A stretch of 64,000 nucleotides of DNA from Calothrix sp. NIES-3974 (GTDB taxonomy: Bacteria > Cyanobacteriota > Cyanobacteriia > Cyanobacteriales > Nostocaceae), in NCBI RefSeq assembly GCF_002368395.1, contig NZ_AP018254.1, forward strand, positions 1 to 64,000. The letters are read 5' to 3'. Of this stretch, positions 19,353 to 28,058 are shown in pieces. The translations under genes were made by a program, and so were the position numbers. The first letter of the stretch is position 1, and every line of letters starts with the position of its first letter. The notes under the pieces are model-generated. The model was not told the DNA's origin. It saw only the letters and a program-made list of their open reading frames with translations, and ran no database searches.

Positions 19353-20519
19353 TTGAGTTACAACAAACAGGGCATTGCACCCCACGGTGGACAGTTAATT
19401 AATCGCATTGCCACCCCCGAACAACGCGAAGAATTTCTTTCTAAAGCCGAATTTCTCCCCCGCGTTCAATTGGATGAACGGACAGTTTCTGATTTGGAAA
19501 TGATTGCCATTGGTGGTTTCAGTCCACTAACGGGTTTTATGAATCAAGCTGACTACAATCGGGTTGTAGCCGAGATGCGATTAGCAGATGGCACTCCTTG
19601 GTCGATTCCTATCACCTTATCCGTTACGGAAGAAATCGCAGCATCCCTACAGGAAGGTGGTTATGTTCGTCTGGATAATCCCCAGGGGGAATATATTGGT
19701 TTGTTATTGCTGACAGAAAAATATACCTATGATAAGCAACGGGAAGCCATCAATGTTTACCGGACAGATGAGGAAAAACACCCTGGTGTTAAAGTTGTCT
19801 ACAATCAAGGTTCAGTAAATTTAGCAGGAGATGTTTGGTTATTGCAACGTCATCCCCATCCATTGTTTCCTAAATACCAAATAGACCCTGCCGAATCACG
19901 ACGGATGTTCCAAGAAAAGGGTTGGCGGACAATTGTGGGTTTCCAAACCCGTAATCCCATCCACCGCGCCCATGAGTATATCCAAAAATGCGCCTTGGAA
20001 ACTGTTGATGGCCTATTTTTACATCCATTGGTCGGTGCAACAAAAGAAGATGATATCCCCGCAGATGTGCGGATGCGTTGCTATGAAATTTTGCTCGACA
20101 ATTACTATCCCCAAAACCGAGTCATTTTAGCGATTAACCCAGCCGCCATGCGATACGCTGGTCCGAGGGAAGCCATTTTCCATGCATTGGTACGCAAAAA
20201 TTACGGTTGTACCCATTTTATCGTTGGACGCGACCATGCGGGTGTAGGCGATTATTACGGAACCTACGACGCTCAATATATCTTTGATGAATTTGCACCC
20301 GGTGAGTTGGGTATTATCCCGATGATGTTTGAACATGCCTTTTATTGTTTGCGTACTAAACAGATGGCAACGACAAAAACCAGTCCTAGTACACCAGAAG
20401 AGCGGGTGCATCTGTCTGGTACAAAAGTACGAGAAATGTTACGCCGAGGAGAATTACCACCCCCAGAATTTTCCCGTCCGGAAGTTGCAGCTGAGTTGGC
20501 AAGAGCTATGCATGGTTAG
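19353..20519 (+). CDS. sat: ATP sulfurylase (sulfate adenylyltransferase)
   Basis: Converts sulfate and ATP into adenosine phosphosulfate, the entry step of sulfate assimilation. Motifs: [13 protein letters not shown] (HxxH nucleotide site) and [15 protein letters not shown]. The product is 388 residues from TTG at 19353, which has AGAAGGA just upstream and starts [13 protein letters not shown], matching the usual N-terminus of cyanobacterial Sat. The frame stays open to 19230, but those 41 extra codons look non-coding. No other sulfate gene is adjacent. Confidence 0.95.
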   Translation: MSYNKQGIAPHGGQLINRIATPEQREEFLSKAEFLPRVQLDERTVSDLEMIAIGGFSPLTGFMNQADYNRVVAEMRLADGTPWSIPITLSVTEEIAASLQEGGYVRLDNPQGEYIGLLLLTEKYTYDKQREAINVYRTDEEKHPGVKVVYNQGSVNLAGDVWLLQRHPHPLFPKYQIDPAESRRMFQEKGWRTIVGFQTRNPIHRAHEYIQKCALETVDGLFLHPLVGATKEDDIPADVRMRCYEILLDNYYPQNRVILAINPAAMRYAGPREAIFHALVRKNYGCTHFIVGRDHAGVGDYYGTYDAQYIFDEFAPGELGIIPMMFEHAFYCLRTKQMATTKTSPSTPEERVHLSGTKVREMLRRGELPPPEFSRPEVAAELARAMHG

Positions 20520-20765
20520 GGATTGAAGGTTGGAGATAGGAGACGGTCGTCAGGAGACAGAATACAAATTGATACCTCCTCCCCCGACTCCCTCCCATCT
20601 CCTGAATAAAATCGAAAATTTTCGATTATGGATTGCAATTGATCACCAAAAACCCCGATAATCGAATAATTTGATTTACTCAGCCAGGCAAGAAGCGTAT
20701 CGGTAGTGACTTTACACAATGGATTTCAGCCCTTTAATCTGATATCTGGAAAGAGGGGGGTGAAA

Positions 20766-22922
20766 ATGATGCAGCGACGGACATTTATACGAAGTGTTGG
20801 TTCCATCCTGACGGTTCTAGGAGTCTCAGATGCGACTTGGCTATGGGGAAATCAGCGTTCCCTGTCGGCTTTGGCGCAATCAAATCCGCGAAAGTTTGCG
20901 GTGTTAGTAGGTATTAATGACTATAAATTTTTGCCTCCCCTGCGGGGTTGTGTTGCCGATGTGAGTTTGCAGCGTGAATTGTTAGTTAATCGCTTCGGAT
21001 TTGAACGGGAAAATATTCTGGAAATTGTTAATTCCAATGCGACGCGGACAGGAATTGAAGCCGCATTGCAGGAATATTTGCCTAATTTGGTCAAACCGGG
21101 GGATGGGGTGATTTTCCACTTTAGTGGCTATGGGACTCAAGTGAAATCCGGTGGTGTGTTAGAAACTGCGGAGAATGCCTTGATTCCGATTGATGGCGAT
21201 GGAGATGGGAAGGTTAGCAATTATTTACTGGAAGATACGGTTTTATTATTGCTGCGATCGCTGCGAGTCCAGGGCTTGGCTATATTTGATACCGGCTACC
21301 ACGGAATAGAAAGTCATCCTGCTGGTGGTTTCTTGAGTCGCTCTGTTCCATCTCGTCCCGGTATTAACGTCACTGATGATGAGTTGGCACTCCACAAAAG
21401 TTTGAAGAATCAAGTTCTCCGAGATACATCAGTAATTACGCTGAGGGCGAGTGATGATAGGAATACTGCGGTTAGGGAAGTTGATTTGCCGGGATTAACA
21501 GCTGGAGCCTTCACCTATGCCTTTACCCAGTATTTTTGGAGTCATGATCCAGCAGTTACCGTACAGAGATGTTTACGGGAAGTCAGTATTAGCCTATCCA
21601 GTTTGGGGTTGGGTCAAGAACCAATGGCAGATGATGGCAAAAAAGTGAAATTGGCTGCTGTATTTGCGGAACCGGTGTTGACAAACATTTCCCCGATAGG
21701 AGAAGGGGTAATCAATGGGATTGAGGAGGACGGAAAAACCTGTTTGGTTTGGTTAGGTGGATTACCCCCGCAAGTAATAGGTTTGTATGGTGTATCATCT
21801 TTGTTGCGGGTTGCAGGTGGGGGTCAGGGTGAACTATTGCAGGTGCGATCGCGTAGTGGATTAATTGCCAAAGTGCAAAATGTCAATCAGGAAAAGGTGA
21901 AAGTACCGGGTTTAGGTACAATTGTACAGGAATTTATCCGCACTATTCCCCGTGATATTAATTTGGTAGTAGCTCTCAATTCCCAGTTGGAACGGATTGA
22001 ACGGGTGGATGCAACGAGTGGGATTGCGAGTATTCCCCGTGTGAGTGCGGTGGTGACGGGAGAACAACCAGCCGATTGGGTATTTGGCAAGTTGGAACAG
22101 GGAAGTGGTGCAAAGAGTCAATATGGGTTATTTTCAGTTGACGGGGAACCAGTTCCCAATACAATGGGAGAGGTGGGAGAAGCGGTGAAAATAGCCACAA
22201 AACGCTTAGAACCCAAATTAAAGGCTTTAACCGCAGCCAAGATATGGAATCAGACGGAAAACGAAACCTCATCCCGATTAAGTATTAAAGCAACATTGGA
22301 AGTGACTAATAGCGTTGCTCCCCGTGCTGCATTACAAAGACAAACTCAAACAGAAACCAAGCATAATAACTCATCTCCAGTTTTTGAATCAGCAATTAAA
22401 TCCTCCGTGAGTAATCTTCCCACCATACCAGTAGGTAGTCGGATTCAAATACGGATTGAAAACAGCAATTCCCAACCGGTTTATGTGATGTTGGTGGGCT
22501 TAAATAGCAATAAAGATGCGATCGCCCTATTTCCTTGGCAAATATCCGTCGATTCCCCAACCTCCCAATCCCAACTGCAAGATATTACCATTGCACCCAA
22601 CCAAACCGATATTATCCCGAAAACCCCACCCGGATTTGAATGGACTTTGCAAGGACTGACAGCTGTTTGGGAATTGCAACTTTTGGTTAGTACCCAACCT
22701 TGGAAACATACCTTAGCCGCACTAGGTAACGAAAATTACTCCCCCCGCAAATCCCCAGTTGTCTTGACTTTAAATAAACCTGTGGAAATTTCCCGCGCTT
22801 TACTGCAAGATATCCACGACGCTAGCGCTACCACATCCCAAAAATATGCGATCGCATCTGACCACTACGCTTGGGATGTCAATTGCTGGGCTAGTTTTAA
22901 GTTTACTTTTCAAGTCGTGTAG
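20766..22922 (+). CDS. Caspase-fold (peptidase C14) protein, catalytic dyad lost
   Basis: A 718-residue protein with an N-terminal caspase-like p20 domain (KFAVLVGINDYKFLPPLRGC, about residues 43-290) and a C-terminal region of about 400 residues without a clear family. In active orthocaspases and metacaspases the His lies in SGHG and the Cys in DxCHSG. Here these read SGYG (Tyr122) and DTGYHG (Gly177), so both catalytic residues are gone. The N-terminus QRRTFIRS plus a hydrophobic stretch ending SALAQ looks like a Tat signal, so the protein is probably exported. Pseudo-orthocaspases are known in cyanobacteria; the role is likely binding or regulatory. Start at ATG 20766 or 20769. Confidence 0.85.
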   Translation: MMQRRTFIRSVGSILTVLGVSDATWLWGNQRSLSALAQSNPRKFAVLVGINDYKFLPPLRGCVADVSLQRELLVNRFGFERENILEIVNSNATRTGIEAALQEYLPNLVKPGDGVIFHFSGYGTQVKSGGVLETAENALIPIDGDGDGKVSNYLLEDTVLLLLRSLRVQGLAIFDTGYHGIESHPAGGFLSRSVPSRPGINVTDDELALHKSLKNQVLRDTSVITLRASDDRNTAVREVDLPGLTAGAFTYAFTQYFWSHDPAVTVQRCLREVSISLSSLGLGQEPMADDGKKVKLAAVFAEPVLTNISPIGEGVINGIEEDGKTCLVWLGGLPPQVIGLYGVSSLLRVAGGGQGELLQVRSRSGLIAKVQNVNQEKVKVPGLGTIVQEFIRTIPRDINLVVALNSQLERIERVDATSGIASIPRVSAVVTGEQPADWVFGKLEQGSGAKSQYGLFSVDGEPVPNTMGEVGEAVKIATKRLEPKLKALTAAKIWNQTENETSSRLSIKATLEVTNSVAPRAALQRQTQTETKHNNSSPVFESAIKSSVSNLPTIPVGSRIQIRIENSNSQPVYVMLVGLNSNKDAIALFPWQISVDSPTSQSQLQDITIAPNQTDIIPKTPPGFEWTLQGLTAVWELQLLVSTQPWKHTLAALGNENYSPRKSPVVLTLNKPVEISRALLQDIHDASATTSQKYAIASDHYAWDVNCWASFKFTFQVV

Positions 22923-23064
22923 GCAATCACTTTTTGTGCTAATTAGGGTGTGATGACAATCACAGGATGCCATGATTTATATCCTTTCCCACTCTGGATA
23001 AAAAAGAAATAATAAAAGGTAACTGAACTCTAGCCGAGTCATTAATAGGGAACACACAAAACAA

Positions 23065-23100
23065 CCGACTGCCTTTACCAGGTGTCGGCTTTTTATTTTT
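23065..23100 (+). terminator. Intrinsic terminator-like hairpin
   Basis: CCGAC (65-69) pairs with GTCGG (84-88), with an inner CCT/AGG pairing, then CTTTTTATTTTT. It lies about 140 bp after the caspase-fold gene and points the same way. Confidence 0.75.
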
Positions 23101-23260
23101 TAATTATTTTTTTCCAAATAGTTTTTTGCCATAATTCCCTATGTTTAGTGGTCTGTCCCCTTAATTTTGATGAGTCAAGAAAGGTACGTAGTAGCACTTT
23201 AGCCCTTTATACCCAAACTTTTCGACAGAAGCATCTAAATAGTTAATTCCTACTCACCCT

Positions 23261-23285
23261 ACAGACGCGACATGTGGTGTCTATA
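23261..23285. repeat. GAGACG-family palindrome, CGACATGT core
   Basis: Degenerate member with arms ACAGACGCG and GGTGTCT; core resembles the copy at 13122. Confidence 0.55.
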
Positions 23286-23409
23286 CCCACTTCCTCTTTT
23301 CCCGCAAGATTTATCAGCAATTACTACCAAAGCGGGAACTTATGTTGTTAAATTAGTGTCATATACCACACTGAAAAAATATACTAATGAAATGAAATTA
23401 CGAAATTAA

Positions 23410-23907
23410 ATGCTAGTTACTGTGTTCAAACCAAAAATCAACATATTTTGCTTAATATTGAGTTCTATTTGCCTACTAACAATCATTGAAACAGCCAAAG
23501 CTGACCAGTCCACCCCACCCATATTTGGCGATATTACTATAGGTAACAAATTTTCACCCGACCCTTTAACGGTGAGGGGGATGAGTGGAGGTTCGATTCC
23601 CGGAGAGCGAATCGCAGGACGTGCAGATACCCCCACAGGTCCTTGCACTGGTTATTTTGATGAAAAGCCAGGACATACACTAAACTTGACCAGCAAGTTT
23701 GATTACCTGAAGTTGCAGGTTCAAAGTCCTCAAGATACAGCCTTAATTGTGCGTGGTCCTGGTGGTAGCTGGTGCAATGATGATTTTGAAGGCAAAAATC
23801 CAGGAATTGTCGGTGAATGGTTACAAGGAACCTATCAGATTTGGGTCGGTTCCTATAAAAAGGATAATTATCTTCCCTACACAATTACAATTACGGAGAA
23901 AAAATAA
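23410..23907 (+). CDS. Small secreted protein with PPC-like domain
   Basis: 165 residues with a signal peptide (hydrophobic 12-26, cleavage near TAKA). The mature part has a beta-rich pattern with a 'DTALIVRGPGGSWCNDDFEG' block and 'GEWLQGTYQIWVGSY', which resembles the bacterial pre-peptidase C-terminal (PPC) fold found in many exported cyanobacterial proteins. Two Cys residues could form a disulfide. It converges on the surface-protein cluster and its 3' end is followed by a palindrome, but it is on the opposite strand, so a link to that cluster is only positional. Confidence 0.7.
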   Translation: MLVTVFKPKINIFCLILSSICLLTIIETAKADQSTPPIFGDITIGNKFSPDPLTVRGMSGGSIPGERIAGRADTPTGPCTGYFDEKPGHTLNLTSKFDYLKLQVQSPQDTALIVRGPGGSWCNDDFEGKNPGIVGEWLQGTYQIWVGSYKKDNYLPYTITITEKK

Positions 23908-23930
23908 TTCCATTTTGGATTTTGTAGATA

Positions 23931-23980
23931 GTAGAGACGACCCGTCGGGTCGTCTCTACTGTTTATCGGGTCGTCTCTAC
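23931..23980. repeat. GTAGAGACG palindrome with extra half-copy
   Basis: A 29-nt perfect palindrome identical to that at 5109 (23931-23959), followed by a further right half (TCGGGTCGTCTCTAC, 23966-23980). It lies between two convergent genes and could terminate both. Confidence 0.9.
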
Positions 23981-23988
23981 CGTTTGCG

Positions 23989-25608
23989 TCAGTTAATCCT
24001 TACCCGGAAGCGGACGAAACCAAAGCTATTGGGGGAAATTGTACCCAGATTAGTAACTACAGCCCCATTGGTGTTATTAGCACCACAGATATCCGCAAAA
24101 CCATCGAGGGGAGCTAGGGGTGTAAAGTACCGAGGGGGTTGAGCATCACTACCTGCACCGCTCACGGTAATACTGTTGTTAATGAAGGTTGTACCCGTTG
24201 GTATGGGGTCACAAAAGCGGGTATTTTGCAAAGCTGCACCACCTTCGGAGAGGAAGTAAATTGTATATTCTATTTCGTCACCACTTTGTAGCGGGGTTTC
24301 AATTCGAGGAACACCGACGAATCGTTCTTGACCGGGTAACTGGTCATCGTTGTCGCTGCTTCCATCTGGATTAAAGCTGTTAAAATTGCCTACTGGTAAG
24401 GGTTGTCCATTGCGAAGGGCATTGGTAATACGTTTAATCACACGGATGTTGGGTGTTTCTTCTGCTTCAACGACGGTACGACGAAAACCAAAGTCTGCGT
24501 CGTTAAAAATTTGACCGGGAGCAAGATTGAGAACTTCGTTGAAGGCTTGGGTGGGGGAAAATCTATTGGGAGGGTTGGGAACGCTAACGCGATATTGACC
24601 TGCTAGTAAGTCCCGAAATTGATATTTACCGTTTTCGTCGGTGGTGGTAGTGAGTTGAATATCGTCATCAGTGCCAAATACGTTATCCTCCCCTGCACCA
24701 ATCAATCTAACGGTGACTCCAGGTAAACCGGGTTCGTTGGCATCTTGGGTTCCATCCCCATCTAGGTCATTATACACCGTATCACCGATTGCTCCCCTGG
24801 GACTGGGAATACACACACTAATAGGTTGTAAACCAATACTTTCGTCCTGTAGAGGTGGTCCGTATTCCGTTCCTGGTTCATAGAGAATTTGTATTTGGGA
24901 AACTGGTCCTGCTGGGGTGACGGAAATATTCCCATCGGGACGGTCAGGAAATGAGTTCTCGTTGATACCAACAGCTCGATTACCTTCAATTCTAGTGGTT
25001 GTTCCCAGGGAACGGAGGGTGACGTTGACAGGGGAACCGTTATTGGTTGCGGTGATGGTAACGCGGTCTTGATAGGTGAAACCCACATCCCTTTCACCAT
25101 CCCGGTCAATATCGAGGATGAGGAGGGGAGAAGCAAGGGTGACGGATTGGTTGAATTCAATGGTGAGGGTTGCGCTTTCCCCTACTGGTGCGGGGGTTTT
25201 TTCGGGACCAATATTCCAAAAGAGGTTGGGACCAGGTAATCCCCCATACACACCAGGGGTAATACGGCTTTCTTGTCGATCGATGACTCGACCGGGAAGA
25301 GTTTCCCGGAAGCGGAATGTGGCGCTAACTTCTCCTCCTTCTGTGGTGAAGGTGCGACCGTTGGTTTCTTCAAAGTTTCCGGGTATGAGGTTGATTCTGC
25401 TGGGTTGGGTTCCGACGGGACAGGAGGGAGGTGTTGTTTGAGCGATCGCACTATTCCTATTTGTCAAACTAATTAGGGATAGGGATGGTAATGTCCAGAT
25501 TAATCCGGTTAAAGTGTACCGCCATAGTAAATTTACATAGTTAGGAACTGGGGCGGATTTTCGTTTCCATCCAGAGGGGGAATATAGTCGTTTTAATAGG
25601 AATTTCAT
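23989..25608 (-). CDS. Exported SdrD-B / DUF11 surface protein
   Basis: 539 residues. A long signal region (hydrophobic about 30-50, cleavage near SAIAQ) precedes a beta-rich N-terminal half (SRINLIPGNFEETNGRTF onward) of no clear family. A SdrD B-like repeat follows (GDTVYNDLDGDGTQDANEPG to about residue 375), a Ca-binding Ig-like module in surface proteins. The C-terminus is DUF11-like (NIRVIKRITNALRNG, then EIEYTIYFLSEGGAAL). Last gene of the minus-strand cluster, 152 bp after the OmpA gene with a palindrome in the gap. Function unknown; cell-surface display is likely. Confidence 0.8.
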   Translation of the reverse strand: MKFLLKRLYSPSGWKRKSAPVPNYVNLLWRYTLTGLIWTLPSLSLISLTNRNSAIAQTTPPSCPVGTQPSRINLIPGNFEETNGRTFTTEGGEVSATFRFRETLPGRVIDRQESRITPGVYGGLPGPNLFWNIGPEKTPAPVGESATLTIEFNQSVTLASPLLILDIDRDGERDVGFTYQDRVTITATNNGSPVNVTLRSLGTTTRIEGNRAVGINENSFPDRPDGNISVTPAGPVSQIQILYEPGTEYGPPLQDESIGLQPISVCIPSPRGAIGDTVYNDLDGDGTQDANEPGLPGVTVRLIGAGEDNVFGTDDDIQLTTTTDENGKYQFRDLLAGQYRVSVPNPPNRFSPTQAFNEVLNLAPGQIFNDADFGFRRTVVEAEETPNIRVIKRITNALRNGQPLPVGNFNSFNPDGSSDNDDQLPGQERFVGVPRIETPLQSGDEIEYTIYFLSEGGAALQNTRFCDPIPTGTTFINNSITVSGAGSDAQPPRYFTPLAPLDGFADICGANNTNGAVVTNLGTISPNSFGFVRFRVRIN

Positions 25609-25636
25609 GGATTTTAGATTTTGGATTTAACGGTTT

Positions 25637-25664
25637 GTAGAGACGTAGCCATGCTACGTCTCAT
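25637..25664. repeat. GTAGAGACG palindrome with TAGCCATGCTA core
   Basis: Arms GTAGAGACG and CGTCTCAT, core TAGCCATGCTA. It lies inside the surface-protein cluster between genes three and four, where it could separate their transcripts. Confidence 0.85.
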
Positions 25665-25760
25665 AGGTGTTGCAAACATTTTTTTATCGGTTTATCGGCA
25701 TGAAATAACCGATTGTGGTTCAGCTATCTTGATCTGAACACTAAAATTGATGGCATCGGC

Positions 25761-28043
25761 TTAACGTTTCAAGGGGTCCCCTTCAAGTTGTAGGTCTGAT
25801 TCCTGACTTTCGATGATGATTTCCACCCCGCGGATATCCCTAAAGATGATTTCTACTCGGCGATCGCGGGCATAGTTGAGAACACCTGTAGTCCCAGGAT
25901 TTCTACGCACCCGTTCTCCAAATGAGCGAATCGTCATCCTTTCCGGTGCTATTCCTTGCCGTAATAAATAATTACGGGCGGCTAGGGCCCTTCTTCTTCC
26001 TAGTGCCAAGTTATACGCATCTGTTCCCCGTGGGTCGGCGTGCCCTTGGATTTCAATCACAATGGTGGGATACTGGCGTAATACTGCGGCTATCTGGTTC
26101 AATACTTGAGCGCTGCGATCGCTAATAAAGGAGCGGTCAAAGGCGAAGTGAATGTTGTTGGGAACGCGCAGTCGAATTGTTTCCGGTGGTGGTGGCGGTG
26201 CGGGGGGTTCCGGTGGCGGTGGTGGTGCGGGGGGAGTGACACACTGGGGTGGTTGAATCGGTTGGGGACGGGAATCGGGTTTGACGTTGGGAATTCCCTC
26301 TGCACCGACGATGGCGGCGACGGCTGGTTCTGATGTTCCATATTTGGGGTCGGTGGCGATCGCGCTCACCACATCTCCTCGGTTGAGGTTATTCAATGTA
26401 GTGCTAAATTTACCATCTGTGTCGGCGGTAATTACGGTCAAAGGTTCACTCAAGGCTCCATAGCCGTAGTCGTAAATCGCGTCTCGACCCCGTTGATAGT
26501 CTCCTAAGCGATAAATGGCTATTTCTGCCCCTGGGTCGGCTTTTCCGGCGATGGTGACGCTTCCGCCTTTCGGTATCAATCGACGACTGGTAAATACAGG
26601 TGCATTGACTGCCCCATTTCCCGTATCTAGACGGCGATTACCTGAATCCCGTCGGGGGTTAGGACCATCCCCTTTCTGGAAGTCCCGTACATCCAAGTGA
26701 CGGAAGGTGTTTAAATCGATACTTAACCCTTCCAGCATGGCAAATCTATTGTTGCGGATGATGTTACCGATGGCTGAGTTGCTTTTACCCCGGTTATGTT
26801 CTGGAAAGGCGGATACCACCACACCGGGACCAGTCTGATTATCGATTTCATTGCCGATAATTTCATGGTTGCTACCCATCACATACACGGCTGCTCTACG
26901 TAACCTGCGACCGTTATAGGTAATTTTATTATTTTCTAATCTCACCCGACCTTCAGGTTTAAATAAAAACACCCCCGCTCCATCGTTGGCACAAATTAAA
27001 TTCCCCGTCAGTTGGGAATTATTGACAATCCCCTCTAACCTTACAGCATCTGGCATTCCCGCCATACCGTTCCCAATGAGGATATTTTGACTAATATTGG
27101 TATTTTCTGCCCGCACGGAGGTAATTATCCCACTAGCTTCCTGAAAATCAATCCGGTTGCGACGAATAGTGGTTCCCCGGGAATTAAATACATAAACACC
27201 AAAAGCCGAGTTCGCCATCGGCATTTTTTGCTCCCTGGTCAACCCCAACCAGTTGTTTTCAATTACCACATTTTGGGGGGGAACATCGCGATCGCGGAAG
27301 GGTGAATTACTACTGGGGGGTCGTTGACGACTAATATCTGGGGGTGGTAGACGATGAGCAACCACAATATCCCCCGGTGGTGTGGTCAGGGTGACGGGTT
27401 TAGGAATCCCATCATAAATTAATAAGTTACCCAGTTGCTGTCTAATAGCACTGGCATTAAAGCCGTATAAATTCAAACCCCGAATGGTAATGCCATCGGC
27501 TGTCACCGTCAAACCACGAAATATCTCAGTCCCTGGTTTTGGGGTAATTGTCACCACTGGAACGGGAATAAAAATCTCCGCAGTTGCAGATGTATTCGGG
27601 TCGTATCCGGGTTGGGTTGTCCCATCAATTGTTAACCCGGTGGCCACCAAATCGGGCAAAATCTTTTGCAGTTGGATAGTTGTCTCCCCACTGGGCAAAT
27701 TAAACTCGATTCGACTTCCTGTTCCCGTCAGGGGTTGGACTTGCGCTTGTTCCTGGGGACTAAGTTGCTCTGCTTTTAATGTCCCATTCACCAACTCAAT
27801 CGCTTCTCGCAGGGTGATTTTTTCATCTGCTGTCACCTCCCCATCCTGGTTAGAGTTGACAATTACCCGGATAGCTGGCGCTGTCTGGGCATTAACCCCA
27901 GAATTAGCTGCGAATATACCACTGATTGGCAACAAATAAATGGGCAACAGGAGTGATTTTTTGGCTAATTTTGCTTGATTTTGCCTAAAGCCTCCCTCCA
28001 GAAATTTCCACTTTGACAACCATCCCACATTCAATTTAGACAT
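25761..28043 (-). CDS. Exported parallel beta-helix protein with OmpA C-terminal domain
   Basis: 760 residues: signal peptide (cleavage near GVNAQ), a segment resembling the start of CSLREAI-type surface proteins (SNQDGEVTADEKITLREAIE), a right-handed beta-helix (repeating Asn/Gly/Ile rungs around 200-420), a beta domain, a Pro-rich linker (PPAPPPPPEPPAPPPPPE), and a C-terminal OmpA peptidoglycan-binding domain (FDRSFISDRSAQVL; IEIQGHADPRGTDAYNLALG; RVEIIF). The OmpA part should hold the cell wall while the helix domain points elsewhere. It starts 15 bp after the barrel gene, so the two are surely co-transcribed. No enzyme active site of the pectate lyase type could be assigned. Confidence 0.85.
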   Translation of the reverse strand: MSKLNVGWLSKWKFLEGGFRQNQAKLAKKSLLLPIYLLPISGIFAANSGVNAQTAPAIRVIVNSNQDGEVTADEKITLREAIELVNGTLKAEQLSPQEQAQVQPLTGTGSRIEFNLPSGETTIQLQKILPDLVATGLTIDGTTQPGYDPNTSATAEIFIPVPVVTITPKPGTEIFRGLTVTADGITIRGLNLYGFNASAIRQQLGNLLIYDGIPKPVTLTTPPGDIVVAHRLPPPDISRQRPPSSNSPFRDRDVPPQNVVIENNWLGLTREQKMPMANSAFGVYVFNSRGTTIRRNRIDFQEASGIITSVRAENTNISQNILIGNGMAGMPDAVRLEGIVNNSQLTGNLICANDGAGVFLFKPEGRVRLENNKITYNGRRLRRAAVYVMGSNHEIIGNEIDNQTGPGVVVSAFPEHNRGKSNSAIGNIIRNNRFAMLEGLSIDLNTFRHLDVRDFQKGDGPNPRRDSGNRRLDTGNGAVNAPVFTSRRLIPKGGSVTIAGKADPGAEIAIYRLGDYQRGRDAIYDYGYGALSEPLTVITADTDGKFSTTLNNLNRGDVVSAIATDPKYGTSEPAVAAIVGAEGIPNVKPDSRPQPIQPPQCVTPPAPPPPPEPPAPPPPPETIRLRVPNNIHFAFDRSFISDRSAQVLNQIAAVLRQYPTIVIEIQGHADPRGTDAYNLALGRRRALAARNYLLRQGIAPERMTIRSFGERVRRNPGTTGVLNYARDRRVEIIFRDIRGVEIIIESQESDLQLEGDPLKR

Positions 28044-28058
28044 ATTAATCTCGACTCC

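Larger units (their letters stand above)
22923..23409. other. Intergenic region with terminator and one GAGACG repeat
   Basis: No gene seen. It carries a terminator-like hairpin (23065-23100) and a palindromic repeat (23261-23285). Confidence 0.5.

Noticed and set aside
24762-25160. 132-codon minus-strand frame in the surface-protein region
   Set aside because: Overlaps the 539-residue gene in another frame; that gene has clear domains.
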